A stretch of 64,000 nt of DNA from Eledone cirrhosa. Taxonomy: Eukaryota; Mollusca; Cephalopoda; Octopoda; Eledonidae. Shown here piece by piece: positions 51,000 through 63,559 of this stretch. The translations under genes and the position numbers were made by a program. Below the pieces are notes generated by a model. It ran no database searches. It saw only the letters and a list, made by a program, of their open reading frames with translations, and was not told the origin of the DNA. The stretch is taken from positions 6,090,676 to 6,154,675 of the forward strand of contig OZ024747.1 in assembly GCA_964016885.1 (NCBI GenBank). The letters are read 5' to 3'. Positions within the stretch are counted from its first letter, which is position 1. Every line of letters begins with the position of its first letter.

Positions 51000-51440
51000 C
51001 CTGGCATCATCATCACCACCATCATCATTATCACTACCATTACCACCACCACTACCATCCTCACCACCACCCTTACCACCACTATGACCCTCACTACCAC
51101 CCTCACCACCACCACTACCACCCTCACCACCACCACTACCACCCTCACCACCACCACTACCACCCTCACCACCACCACCACTACTTCTATCACAACTACA
51201 CCACCAACACCACCAGTACAATCACCACTGCACCAACACCACCACCAATACCACTGCACCACCACCACCACTGCACCACCACCACCACTCCCATCAACAC
51301 CACCACCACTACCATCACCACCACCACCACCATCACCACCATCACCACCACTCCCATCAACACCACTCTCACTACCACCACATCAATGCCACCACTACTG
51401 CACTAACACCAAAACTACCATTGGCACCACCGCCTCATAA
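51000..51440. repeat. (CACCAC/CATCAC)n minisatellite
   Basis: CACCACCACTACCACCCTCA and similar units. Confidence 0.93.
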
Positions 51441-51489
51441 CTGTGTGTGTGTGTGTCAGTCTTGACAGTTTCTGGCTAGAAGCCAAACT

Positions 51490-51800
51490 TCTCTCTCTCT
51501 ACCTTCACTCACACTCGGTCGAGAGCAGCAGTAATAGTAGAAGCTTAGACTCAGTCGAGAACAGCAACAACAGCATACTACACTCACACTCGAATGAGAT
51601 TAGCAGCAGTAGCTTACACTCCACTCACACTCGGATGAGAGTAACAGCAGTAGCTTACACTCCACTCACACTTGCAGCCAAATGCAAGCAGCAGCAGCTC
51701 ACTCTCCACTCACATCAGCAGCAGCAGCAGCAGGTCACTCTCCACTCACACGAGAGCAGAGATAGTAACAACAACATCAGCAGCAGCAGTGTTGTGCAAC
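51490..51800. repeat. Degenerate minisatellite, about 45-bp period
   Basis: Repeated CTCCACTCACACTCGGATGA, GAGCAGCAGTA and GCTTACACT words. The Ser/His/Gln-rich frame shows no domain. Confidence 0.8.
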
Positions 51801-51964
51801 AGTAACAACAATATCAGTGAATGTAATCCGTTGTGATGTGATGTATGGTGGTGTTGTGATGTTCTGATGGAGAAGACCAACAACAGAAGTAATGTGGAGT
51901 TGAACCCTTCGGTCAAGAGTGTCAACCACCGTAACAGCATACCACAGAGTGACGGAGGGGTTTA

Positions 51965-52800
51965 CGTTGTCCTACGGTACTTCTTTACACTACTACTACT
52001 ACTACTATTACTACTTCTTTACACTACTACTACTACTACTATTACTACTTCTTTACACTACTACTACTACTATTACTACTTCTTTACACTACTACTACTA
52101 CTACTATTACTACTTCTTTACACTACTACTACTACTACTACTTCTTCACATGCCTACTAACTACTACTACTACTATTACTACTAAAACTACACATGCCTA
52201 CTAACTACTATTAGTACTACTTTACATAACTACTACTATTACTACTTCACATGCCTACTAACTATTACTACTACTTCACATGCCTACTAACTATTACTAC
52301 TACTTCACATGCCTACTAACTACTATTACTATTAACTACTACTACTACTTTACATAACTACTATACTACTACTTCACATGCCTACTAACTACTATTACTA
52401 CTACTACTACTTTACATACCTACTACTACTACTTCAATGCCTACTAACTATTATTACTACTACTATTACTACTTCACATGCCTACTAACTATTACTACTA
52501 CTACTACTACTTCACATGCCTACTAACTACTATTACTACTACTATTACATAACTACCAACAACTACTAGTATTACTATTCTATACCTACTAACTATTACT
52601 ACCACTGCCACTACTACCACCACTACCACCACCACCACTACTAATACCACTACCACCACTACTACTACTACTACCACCACTACTACTACTACCACCACTA
52701 CTACTACTACTACCGCCACCGCTACTACCACTACTACTACCACTACCACTACTACTACCACTACTACCACTACTACCACTACTACTACTACTACAGTTAT
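51965..52800. repeat. (ACT)n-based satellite
   Basis: ACTACTACTATTACT with TTCACATGCCTACTAACTA inserts, passing to ACCACTACTACC after 52600. Confidence 0.94.
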
Positions 52801-52854
52801 TACCACATTGTTTCGCAGTGTAGATATGTTTGTGTCTAGATATTGTTGGATGTT

Positions 52855-53370
52855 GATGATGTTGTTTATAATTGTTGTTGATGATGATGCTTTGTAATTA
52901 TTGATGGTGTTGGTGTTGTTGATGGTGGTGGTGTTGTTGGCGTTGGCGTTGGTGTTGGTGGTGTTGTTGATGGTGTTGTTGGTGGTAGTGTTGGTGGTGG
53001 TGGTGTTGTTGTTGTTGGTGGTGTTGTAGGTGGTGGTGGTGGTGTTGTCGGTGTTGTTGATGGTGGTGTTGTTGGTGTTGTTGGTGTTGGTGTTGTTGGC
53101 GTTGGTGTTGGTGGTGGTGTTGTTGATGGTGTTGTTGGTGGTAGTGTTGGTGGTGGTGGTGTTGGTGGTGGTGGTGGTGGTGTTGTTGTTGTTGGTGGTG
53201 GTGTTGTCGGTGTTGTTGATGGCGGTGTTGTTGATGGCGGTGTTGTTGATGGTGGTGTTGTTGATGGTGGTGTTGTTGGTGTTGGTGGTGGTATTGTTAT
53301 TGGTGTTGTTGATGTGAGTGTTGGTGGTGTTAGTGTTATGCTGGTGTTGGTGGTAGTGATCTTTTTTAAC
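52855..53370. repeat. (TGGTGT/TGT)n minisatellite
   Basis: GGTGTTGTTGATGGTGGTGT-type units. Confidence 0.93.
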
Positions 53371-53386
53371 CAGATTTTATATGTAT

Positions 53387-53387
<1 letters not shown>

Positions 53388-53420
<33 letters not shown>

Positions 53421-53426
53421 ACACAC

Positions 53427-53492
<66 letters not shown>

Positions 53493-53498
53493 ACACAC

Positions 53499-53565
<67 letters not shown>
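53388..53565. repeat. (CA)n microsatellite
   Basis: Pure CA runs broken by two CACCACACACCACACATA units; length about 175 bp. Confidence 0.97.
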
Positions 53566-53566
<1 letters not shown>

Positions 53567-53674
53567 GTATAACTTTGTTAGTTTTTGGCCAGTATTCACC
53601 CAGATCATGTCTAATAGCTGGACCTGGTGAAGTACTTCAGTCATGTTTTGGTCACTGTGACCCACTCCAGTAAA

Positions 53675-53835
53675 GAGTTATTATTGGTGACATATCTAGG
53701 TATAGGGGTTTATTGGAGATATATCTGGGGGTAGGGCATTTATTGGAGACTTATCTAAGTGTAAGAGGTTATTGGTGACATATCCTGGTGTAGGGGAGTT
53801 ATTGCAGATATATCTAGGTATAGGGGGTTTATCCA
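53675..53835. repeat. Diverged minisatellite, about 30-bp period
   Basis: TTATTGGTGACATATCTAGG and TATAGGGGTTTATTGGAG variants, about 5 copies. Confidence 0.8.
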
Positions 53836-53997
53836 AAATTTCTTGGAGATATTTATCTGGGAATCTTTGGAATTTTATGGGTTGTTTTTTCTGTCTTGGT
53901 GTATTTTGGTTTAATATTAAAAAGATCAGGGTCAGTTGTGGTGAAATAGTTGTAATGTGATATGAGGTCAACTTTTGTAGGAGGCAGATAGCATGTG

Positions 53998-54262
53998 GAG
54001 GCACATGGCCTAGTGGTAAGGGTTTTGCACTCATCACCATAATGTTGATTCCTGGACTGTGTTGTGTTCTGGAGCAAAACACTTCTTTATTTCATGTTGA
54101 TCCAGTAAACTCAGCTGACAAGTACCAGCAATAGCTGGGGGGTTTAACTTTGTGATGGGCTGGGGTCTTGTCCAGGGGGAGTCCTGTACTCTCAGTCACT
54201 TCATGCCATGGAACCAGGGTAAGGCCTGATGAGCCTCCAGGTTTGAGACAGACTTTTTTTTA
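53998..54262 (+). mobile_element. SINE family 2-related, alternative body
   Basis: GGAGGCACATGGCCTAGTGG head, TTGATTCCTGGACTG, CTCAGCTGACAAGTACCAGC, AATAGCTGGGGGG, and GGGGGAGTCCTGTACTCTCA. It shares its body with 33920-34150. Confidence 0.82.
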
Positions 54263-54544
54263 CCTGTAGATAACATGGCGACCAAATCACTTATATTTGT
54301 ATGTGTAAAACTCAGTTTGAAGGTACCCAACAAATATAGATTATTTGGGGTTACAGTATATATATCTCACATGTAGAAATAAAACTGAAAGAACAGTGTG
54401 TATGAAGCACACATTCATATGCACACACGTATGTATTTATATGCGCACGCACACACACACACACACACGCGCGCACACTCTGAGAGTGTGAGTAAATCCA
54501 ATTGTCATTCTTTTGGAAGTATTTATAAATTCTGCTCTTTTCTT

Positions 54545-54912
54545 TACTACTACCACTACTACTACTACCACTATCACCACTACTACTATCACCACCACTA
54601 CTACTATCACCACCACTACTACTATCACCACTACTACTACTATCACCACTACTACTACTATCACCACTACTACCACTATCACCACCACTACTACTATCAC
54701 CACCACTACCACCATTACTACTACTATCACCACAACTACCACCACAACTACTACTATCACCACCACTACCATTAATACCACTACTACTACCGCTACCACT
54801 ACTACTACCACCACTACTACTATCACCACCACTACTATCACCACCACTACTACCACTCGCCACCACCACCATCACCACCACTACTACTACCATCAACACT
54901 ATCACCTACACC
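54545..54912. repeat. (CACTACTACTATCAC)n minisatellite
   Basis: Irregular CAC/TAC/ATC triplet units. Confidence 0.93.
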
Positions 54913-55004
54913 AGTGCCATCAGTGTGTGTGTGTAAGTATATTATATATGTACAGGTATCACACACACATACACAGGTGTGTGTGTGTGTAAATATTACA
55001 CACA

Positions 55005-56055
55005 GATATGACTGGCAGGGTTACATACACATACACACACAGATATGACTGGCAGGGTACATACACATACATATACACACACATTATGACTGGCAGGTTA
55101 CATACACATACATATACACACACATATGACTGGCAGGGTTACATACACATAGCTACACAGATATGACTGGCAGGGTTACATACACATACACACACACAGA
55201 TATGACTGGCAGGGTTACATACACATACACACACACAGATATGACTGGCAGGGTTACATACACATACACACACACAGATATGACTGGCAGGGGTACATAC
55301 ACATACATATACACACACAGATATGACTGGCAGGGGTACATACACATACATATACACACACAGATATGACTGGCAGGGGTACATACACATACATATACAC
55401 ACACAGATATGACTGGCAGGGGTACATACACATAGACACACAGATATGACTGGCAGGGGTACATACACATACATATACACACACAGATATGACTGGCAGG
55501 GTACATACACATACATATACACACACAGATATGACTGGCAGGGTTACATACACATACACACACAGATATGACTGGCAGGGTACATACACATACATATACA
55601 CACACATTATGACTGGCAGGTTACATACACATACATATACACACACATATGACTGGCAGGGTTACATACACATAGCTACACAGATATGACTGGCAGGGTT
55701 ACATACACATACACACACAGATATGACTGGCAGGGTTACATACACATACACACACACAGATATGACTGGCAGGGGTACATACACATACATATACACACAG
55801 ATATGACTGGCAGGGTTACATACACATACACACACACAGATATGACTGGCAGGGTTACATACACATACACACACACAGATATGACTGGCAGGGGTACATA
55901 CACATACATATACACACACAGATATGACTGGCAGGGTACATACATATACACACACAGATGACTGGCAGGGGTACATACATATACACACACAGATATGACT
56001 GGCAGGGGTACATACACATACATATACACACACACACACAGATATGACTGGCAGG

Positions 56056-56086
<31 letters not shown>

Positions 56087-56100
56087 AACATGCACAGAGA
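55005..56100. repeat. 40-47-bp minisatellite, about 24 copies
   Basis: Unit GATATGACTGGCAGGGTTAC plus ATACACATACACACACACA or a longer variant with CATATACACACA; TTATGACTGGCAGG variants recur in the same order at 55085 and 55610, suggesting a larger block duplication. Confidence 0.95.
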
Positions 56101-56164
56101 TATGGCTGGCATATATACTCACTCACACACATACATACTAAGACATACACATGTATACACATAC

Positions 56165-56305
56165 ATACACGCGCATACTAGGACATACACGCGCATACTA
56201 GGACATACACGCGCATACTAGGACATACACGCGCATACTAGGACATACACGCGCATACTAGGACATACACGCGCATACTAGGACATACACGCGCATACTA
56301 GGACA
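56165..56305. repeat. 20-bp minisatellite, 7 to 8 copies
   Basis: Unit ACATACACGCGCATACTAGG, identical copies. Confidence 0.96.
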
Positions 56306-56404
56306 CACACACATATACATACACAGACCATCAGTTTTGATTGTGATTGTTTCAGTTGTTGAAAAAATTTCATTTTTTATTTCATCTGAATTCTGAATGG
56401 AAGA

Positions 56405-56860
56405 TCAGTTGGTCATATCTGGAATGTCTTAGGTTTCACCTGGTGTGGTCATATCTGGAATGTCTTAGGGTTCACCTGGTGTGGTCATATCTGGAATGTC
56501 TTAGGGTTCACCTGGTGTGGTCATATCTGGAATGTCTTAGGGTTCACCTGGTGTGGTCATATCTGGAATGTCTTAGGTTTCACCTGGTGTGGTCATATCT
56601 GGAATGTCTTAGGTTTCACCTGGTGTGGTCATATCTGGAATGTCTTAGGGTTCACCTGGTGTGGTCATATCTGGAATGTCTTAGGTTTCACCTGGTGTGG
56701 TCATATCTGGAATGTCTTAGGGTTCACCTGGTGTGGTCATATCTGGAATGTCTTAGGGTTCACCTGGTGTGGTCATATCTGGAATGTCTTAGGGTTCACC
56801 TGGTGTGGTCATATCTGGAATGTCTTAAGGTTCACCTGGGTGGTCATATCTGGAATGTCT
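56405..56860. repeat. 35- to 36-bp minisatellite, about 13 copies
   Basis: Unit GGTCATATCTGGAATGTCTT plus AGGGTTCACCTGGTGT. The words GGTCAT and AATGTCT-AGG resemble the LINE segment amplified next door, in the opposite orientation. Confidence 0.94.
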
Positions 56861-56949
56861 GTTTCTAGTTTTTCCCCTCATTCTATATTTTTCTATAATA
56901 TCCAAAATTATCTAAAAATGAAAAATATAAATTGACCATGAATTACTTT

Positions 56950-57262
56950 GAGAAGAGCTAACATGTCAGTATGTGATGTAGTGGCCTGTATTCTTGGCCT
57001 TCTTTTTTGCCCACTTATTCCTGAGAGGGCCGTGGTGGATGAGTCCTCAGGGTTGTGGGGGCAGAGTCCTCAAACACTCCTTCCAGCCGGTCTTGTCAGA
57101 AGCAACAGTTTCCAACTGATTTGGCTGGATGTTCATGAATGTTATCCAATCATCTTGCTCGGGGACTACCCCTGGGTCTCCTGCTGGTTGGGCCTACCCC
57201 TGGGTCTCCTGCTGGTTGGGCCTACCCCTGGGTCTCCTGCTGGTTGGTTTTGCCTGTAAAAT
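56950..57262 (-). pseudogene. LINE C-terminal fragment
   Basis: Minus strand: RMSQERIAG, ILQAKPTSRRPRGRP (the segment around RPRGRP is repeated about three times, 57165-57250), DDWITFMNIQPNQLETVASD and GWKECLRTLPPQP. It is the downstream continuation of the LINE at 59075-59265. Confidence 0.85.
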
Positions 57263-59075
57263 CTGTCCAGCGATTCTTTCCTGAGACATTCTAACCACAT
57301 GTCTGTAGTATCAGAGCTGTGATCTCTCAATCCAGAGATTCTTTCCTGAGACATTCTAACCACATGTCTGTAGTATCAGAGCTGTGATCTCTCAATCCAG
57401 AGATTCTTTCCTGAGACATTCTAACCACATGTCTGTAGTATCAGAGCTGTGATCTCTCAATCCAGAGATTCTTTCCTGAGACATTCTAACCACATGTCTG
57501 TAGTATCAGAGCTGTGATCTCTCAATCCAGAGATTCTTTCCTGAGACATTCTAACCACATGTCTGTAGTATCAGAGCTGTGATCTCTCAATCCAGAGATT
57601 CTTTCCTGAGACATTCTAACCACATGTCTGTAGTATCAGAGCTGTGATCTCTCAATCCAGAGATTCTTTCCTGAGACATTCTAACCACATGTCTGTAGTA
57701 TCAGAGCTGTGATCTCTCAATCCAGAGATTCTTTCCTGAGACATTCTAACCACATGTCTGTAGTATCAGAGCTGTGATCTCTCAATCCAGCGATTCTTTC
57801 CTGAGACATTCTAACCACATGTCTGTAGTATCAGAGCTGTGATCTCTCAATCCAGCGATTCTTTCCTGAGACATTCTAACCACATGTCTGTAGTATCGGA
57901 GCTGTGATCTCTCAATTCAGATTCTTTCCTGAGACATTCTAACCACATGTCATAGTATCAGAGCTGTGATCTCTCAATCCAGCGATTCTTTCCTGAGACA
58001 TTCTAACCACATGTCTGTAGTATCAGAGCTGTGATCTCTCAATCCAGAGATTCTTTCCTGAGACATTCTAACCACATGTCTGTAGTATCAGAGCTGTGAT
58101 CTCTCAATCCAGCGATTCTTTCCTGAGACATTCTAACCACATGTCTGTAGTATCAGAGCTGTGATCTCTCAATCCAGAGATTCTTTCCTGAGACATTCTA
58201 ACCACATGTCTGTAGTATCGGAGCTGTGATCTCTCAATTCAGATTCTTTCCTGAGACATTCTAACCACATGTCAAAGTATCAGAGCTGTGATCTCTCAAT
58301 CCAGAGATTCTTTCCTGAGACATTCTAACCACATGTGATAGTATCAGAGCTGTGATCTCTCAATCCAGAGATTCTTTCCTGAGACATTCTAACCACATGT
58401 CTGAAGTATCAGAGCTGTGATCTCTCAATCCAGAGATTCTTTCCTGAGACATTCTAACCACATGTCTGAAGTATCAGAGCTGTGATTCTCAATTCAGATT
58501 CTTTCTTGAGACATTCTAACCACATGTCATAGTATCAGAGCTGTGATCTCTCAATCCAGAGATTCTTTCCTGAGACATTCTAACCACATGTCTGTAGTAT
58601 CAGAGCTATGATCTCTCAATCCAGAGATTCTTTCCTGAGACATTCTAATCACATGTCTGTAGTATCAGAGCTGTGATCTCTCAATCCAGAAATTCTTTCC
58701 TGAGACATTCTAACCACATGTCTGTAGTATCGGAGCTGTGATCTCTCAATTCAGATTCTTTCCTGAGACATTCTAACCACATGTCATAGTATCAGAGCTG
58801 TGATCTCTCAATCCAGAGATTCTTTCCTGAGACATTCTAACCAGATGTCATAGTATCAGAGCTGTGATCTCTCAATCCAGAAATTCTTTCCTGAGACATT
58901 CTAACCACATGTCTGAAGTATCAGAGCTGTGATCTCTCAATTCAGATTCTTTCCTGAGACATTCTAACCACATGTCTGTAGTATCGGAGCTGTGATCTCT
59001 CAATCCAGAAATTCTTTCCTGAGACATTCTAACCACATGTCATAGTATCAGAGCTGTGATCTCTCAATTCGGAGA
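57263..59075. repeat. 65-bp tandem array made of LINE coding sequence, about 28 copies
   Basis: Unit TGTAGTATCAGAGCTGTGAT, CTCTCAATCCAGAGATTCTT and TCCTGAGACATTCTAACCAC. On the minus strand one unit encodes RIERSQL, YYRHVVRMSQERI-type words, the segment joining the two LINE pieces on either side. Variants lacking 3 to 7 bp (CAATTCAGATTC, GTCATAGTATC) recur as blocks. 65 bp is not a multiple of 3, so the array is non-coding. Confidence 0.95.
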
Positions 59076-59265
59076 AGTAGGGGCTCTACCTGGAGTGACT
59101 CTCTGGTCTCTGAGCTATGTACTCTATCAAGTAATATTACTCCAAGGATCCTCCATAGGAACCCTATTTTGACCACTTGTATTTGCGATGGTATGCATTT
59201 GGTCATTACCCAAGATTCATGGCCATAGGTATTCTTGGCCAATATGTTTTGTCTGTGTGCCTATA
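59076..59265 (-). pseudogene. LINE reverse-transcriptase distal fragment
   Basis: Minus strand: GHESWVMTKCIPSQIQVVKI, GFLWRILGV, LDRVHSSETRESLQVEPLLL and RIERSQL. A typical post-polymerase segment of a non-LTR element; it joins the 65-bp array without a gap. Confidence 0.88.
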
Positions 59266-59730
59266 GTTCTGTTTACCTATAGTTCTGTTTACCTATGCTT
59301 TTTGTGTCTGTGTATATGTGTATTTATGTAGGTGTGTGTTTGCATATTTATTTATGTATGTATGTTTGTTTGTGCATTTATATATGTATGTATAATGTAT
59401 GAGATGTATATTCTACATAAATATGTATATGTGTGTGTATGTGTATATGTGTGTGTATGTAATGGTACCATGTATGTTAGCAGTCCAAGTAACCAGTTCT
59501 GTTGTCCTCTACTTTTTACAGATCCGAGGAAGCCCTGGGGTTTGGATCTTTCCTTAATTGCTTATTTTTTCTTTCTTTTCATGCCTGCCTTTCTATCTCT
59601 CTTTACCCCTCTCTATCTATTCGCTTCTCTCTATTCCCCCTCTCTCTATCTATTTGTTTCTCTCTCTCTCTCTTTATCCTAGTTATTGCTGCTTCCTGCA
59701 AACATTTAGTTGTATCTCATATCTCTTTTG
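59266..59730. other. Intron sequence with TG and CT tracts
   Basis: TATGTGTG tracts at 59310-59460 and CT-rich at 59590-59685. The open frames show no domain. Confidence 0.5.
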
Positions 59731-59744
59731 ACTTTCTGTTCCAT

Positions 59745-60060
59745 TACACACACATACATACACACACACATATACATACACACACACATACATACATACA
59801 CACACACACACACATACATGCACACATACATATGTACACACACATACACACACACACACACACACACATACATACATACACACACACATACACATACATA
59901 CACATGCACACACACACACATATACATGCACACATACATATGTACACACACACATACATACATACATACACATACATACATACACATACATACATACACA
60001 TACACACATACATATATACACATATATTTACATACTCATACATATATACATGCATATATA
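59745..60060. repeat. (CA)n/CATA microsatellite
   Basis: CACACACATACATACACA-type irregular repeat, then TATACA. Confidence 0.94.
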
Positions 60061-60061
60061 C

Positions 60062-60310
60062 ATCATCATCATCATCGTTAAACGTCCATTTTCCAATCTT
60101 GCATGTCTGTTGTTCTGTCGATGACGGAGGAGTTTGGGCCTGTCACCCTGGGACCATACAGAACTGTTTCTCGCTTGGTTTCTATGGCTGGATGCCCTTC
60201 ATAATGCCAACCACAGTGTTGGCTGGGGTAGAGGAGGTGCATGGGGATTGGAGAGGTAGATGTAGGATGGGGTGGTGGACTTATCTGGGGAAGGGTGGGG
60301 TATAAGGGCG
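60062..60310 (-). mobile_element. SINE family 2 tail, reversed
   Basis: ATCATCATCATCGTTAAACG, CTTGGTTTCTATGGCTGGAT, GCCCTTCATAATGCCAACC, and the GGATTGGAGAGGTAGATG extension shared with 41330. Confidence 0.8.
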
Positions 60311-60374
60311 TGTAAGGCAGGGAGAGAGGAAAGTAGGGGAAGGCGGTGCATACTAAATGTATGCTTCAACCTAT

Positions 60375-60378
60375 GCAA

Positions 60379-60417
<39 letters not shown>

Positions 60418-60600
60418 GACATATATATGTGATGGCTTCCCCCTCGTTATCGAGTATGGCCATTGCACAAGAAAAAAACAACCCATAATAATAACAACAA
60501 TAATGACAACAACAATAATAATAATATACATATATATATACACACGCACACACATAAACATATCTACACACACACATAAACATATCTACACACACACACG
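60375..60600. repeat. TA, AAT/AAC and CA tracts
   Basis: TA run at 60378-60410, ATAATAACAACAATAATG, then ACACACATAAACATATCTAC twice. Confidence 0.88.
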
Positions 60601-60605
60601 ATAGC

Positions 60606-63178
60606 AATTAACAGCGCTGCGATCGAATGTGGCTTTTTAGCCCAGCCAATGATCTAAAATGCCTTGCACAGAGTTGGCACCCAAAACATTCACTGGGAAT
60701 AGCCGGCTGTGGTTGGAGTTCATGTACTTTTGCATGTCGTTTGAGCCCTCCTGCTGATTTACATTCTCTACCACATGCTTGGCAAGCATGAGTAGCTTCT
60801 CCAACAGCAGCCTGGTAGTCAACCACTGGTCTTGCTTTATGACTGCGAAGATGACTTTCGAGTCCAGCTTTGCTTAGGCAGTCTCGCACAGACGCTGCAT
60901 GTCGGCGCCATAGGAGGACCTTCGCCGTCTGGAAATGCAACAACAATGCCCTTCCTCATATCCTGCTTTACTTTCTCGTATGCGATTTGAGATGCCTCAA
61001 AGGCAACTTTCGCCTCATATACAGTCTTTCTTCATTTATTACGATCAGCAGCAACATTTTCCCATGTATCAGCAGAGATGTTAGCGTCTTTCAAAGAATC
61101 CTTATACCTCTTTTTTGGTTTATGTGGCGGTCGTTTTCCTTTAACTAACTCTCCATAAAAGAGTTGTTTTGGTATTCTAGAATCCTTCATCTCGGCAAGG
61201 TGACCACTCCAACGGAGTCGTTGTTTAAGCACAAGAGCTTCTATACTGTCACAGAGCGCTTTCCAAAATCTCGACATCACTGATGTGGTCCCTCCAGTGA
61301 ACGCCATGGATCCGTCTGAGACGCATCTGATGGAAACGCTCCAATTGCTTAAGGTGGTGTCGATATGTGACCCAGGTCTCGCAGGCATAAAGAAGAGAAG
61401 AGAGCACACATGCCTTGTACACCTTTACCTCTGTCTTCTTGCATATGTCTCGCCAACCCCAGAGTCGCCTTTCTTGCTTTCCGAAAGCATCACTTGCTTT
61501 CCTAATCCTGAATGGGATTTCATTGTCAAGGTTGCTGTATCGATTGACAGTGCTTCCCAGGTAGACAAACTGATCAACCACTCCAAGTCGTTTACCATAC
61601 ACATAGATATTTGGTTCACTGTACTGCTTACCAGGGCAGGTTGGTACATGACGACGGTTTTCTTGAGACTGACAGTCAATCCTAGGTCAGTGCAAGCATC
61701 AGAAAATGCATTCAAAATGTGCTGCATATCACTCTCTGTGTGCACTACAAGATCGCAATCATCTGCATACAAGAGGTCTCTTATGATTGATGTAAATACT
61801 TTTGTTTTTGCAGCAAAGCGCCTGATATTAAATATGCTGCCTGAGGTTCGATATCGGATGTAAACACCATGCTCGCAATTTCTGAATGCAATATAGAAAA
61901 ACCTTGCAAAGTATATGGCAAACAGGGTCGGTGCTGGAATATCCCCCTGTTTCACTCCATTTTTTACTGAGATAGGCTCCGACATGTTATCCCCGACATT
62001 AACCCAAGCCTTCATGTCGTCATGGAAAGACCTAACTAAAGCAAGGAACTTATCAGGGCAACCAAGTTTCTGGAGAACCTTCCATAATGCATTTCTGTTA
62101 ACAGTATCGAAAGCTTTTGTCAGAACGACAAAAACCTGATACAGATCCAAACCTTGTTCCATGCACTTCTCCTGGAGCCGTCTAGCTGAGAAGATCATAT
62201 CAGTAGTGCTGCGTCCAGTACGAAAACCAGATTGACTTTCAGGTAGAACACAATCTGCAATGTGTGTCAGCAAACGGTCTAGAAGCACCCTACATAAAAC
62301 TTTCCCTATGTCAGAAAGCAATGATATACCTCTGTAGTTCCCACAATCATTCCTGTTACCCTTTCCCTTGTACAAGACCACCATTACTGCATCTCTCCAG
62401 TCCCCAGGTACAGATTCATTAGCGCATATCCTGCCAAACAAAGAGTGAAAATGTTGCAGGAGTCTCTCACCACCATATTGTAGGAGCTCTGCATGTATGC
62501 CATCCATACCTGGAGAACTTCCACTGTTCAGCTTTGAGATAGCCACTGCAACCTCCACAAGCATCGGAGGTTCTGCGAGAGCTACTTTCACAGGACTTTC
62601 TGGAATGAGATTGAGGAAATCTTCATTGACGACAGATGGCTGATTCAAAAGCTCTCGCCACCTTCGTAGAATTCCTTGTGAGTCACAAAGAAGTTCTTTA
62701 CCATCCTTGCTGCGAAGCGGTGTCATCAGAGAAGAAAACGGTCCATAAACTTCACGCAAGAGACTGTACAACAGCTTTGTGTTATTGGAATCTGACGCAG
62801 TTGTATCTCATCAGCCTTCTCACTCCACCACTGATCCTTCATCTGAGAAAGACTCCGCCTAACACGTGATTTCACATCCTTGAGTTCCTTATGCAACATA
62901 TTCTTCTCCTGTGGTTTTGCCGTCAAGTAGCGTGACAGAGCACGCCTCTTATCAGCCAACAAGTCTTCTATATGTATATCATTCTCATTAAACCAGTCCT
63001 GATGTTTTCTCTGCACCAATCCCAGAACACGCCTGCCTACATCATAAACCAACTTTTTAAGGGTCGGCCAATCCTCACCAAGATCTACAACCTGCATCTC
63101 TTCTCGCAATGTCCTCTTCACATTTTTATCCCTAAGACGAGCAGCATTCAATTTTCCCATGTTACTTCCTCTTATCAC
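60606..63178 (-). pseudogene. Decayed LINE with C-terminal zinc fingers
   Basis: Read from 63178 downwards on the minus strand: linker (DWPTLKKLVYDVGRRVLGLV, HQDWFNEND), LNSGSSPGMDGIHAELLQYG, GNRNDCGNYRGISLLSDIGK, ESQSGFRTGRSTTDMIFSAR, NGVKQGDIPAPTLFAIYFA, LLYADDCDLVVH (catalytic YADD at about 61758-61769), then QFVYLGSTVNRYSNLDNEI, LRWSGHLAEMKDSRIPKQLF, and three C2H2-like fingers near the end (CQACGRECKSAGGLKRHAKV, CQLCARHFRSLAGLKSH). A non-LTR retrotransposon, broken into at least four frames. The endonuclease is missing, so it is 5'-truncated at about 63178. Clade not decided. Confidence 0.92.
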
Positions 63179-63179
63179 T

Positions 63180-63555
63180 TTTTACTTTGTTTATCTTTTA
63201 TTTCTAACTCTATCATCTGATGAAGGACTTGTGCAAGTCTTTTTACTATAGCCTCAATCTAACCATTGTCTTGGGAAGGAAATTCCTAGGTGCAACCAGT
63301 ATGAAGCCTGTTATTTTATGTAGGTGCATGTATGTCTGTGCAAGTGTGTGTGTGTATCTACTTGTAGGTGTGTGTGTGTATGTCTATATGTGTGAGTGAC
63401 AATGTGTGTGCATGTCTGTGTGTCTGAGCTATTATTTTGAAGTTTTGTATTGTTGATCTTGCCACATTCTCAACTAGTTACCATGGCAACTCTGTCTGTT
63501 TGTCTCCCCCTTTTTTCTGACAGTGATGATGTAAAGCTAATTAACTCAACTGCCC
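63180..63555. other. Intron sequence with TG tracts
   Basis: GTGTGTGTG-type tracts at 63345-63420. CTGATGAAGG with a GACTT/AAGTC hairpin at 63219-63243 lacks the GAAA needed for a hammerhead. No gene seen. Confidence 0.5.
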
Positions 63556-63559
63556 CAAC

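Noticed and set aside
53388..53565. Telomeric or Z-DNA-specific function for the long CA run
   Set aside because: A plain CA microsatellite without telomere repeats or gene context; Z-DNA potential alone does not distinguish it.
59502..60305. 267-codon frame with an acceptor-like TTTTTACAG at 59513-59521
   Set aside because: Runs through CT and CA microsatellites into a reversed SINE tail; not similar to the expected attractin transmembrane exon.
61285..61863. 192-codon + frame
   Set aside because: Antisense shadow of the LINE reverse transcriptase on the minus strand.
63219..63243. CTGATGAAGG with a hairpin as hammerhead
   Set aside because: No GAAA box follows the hairpin.
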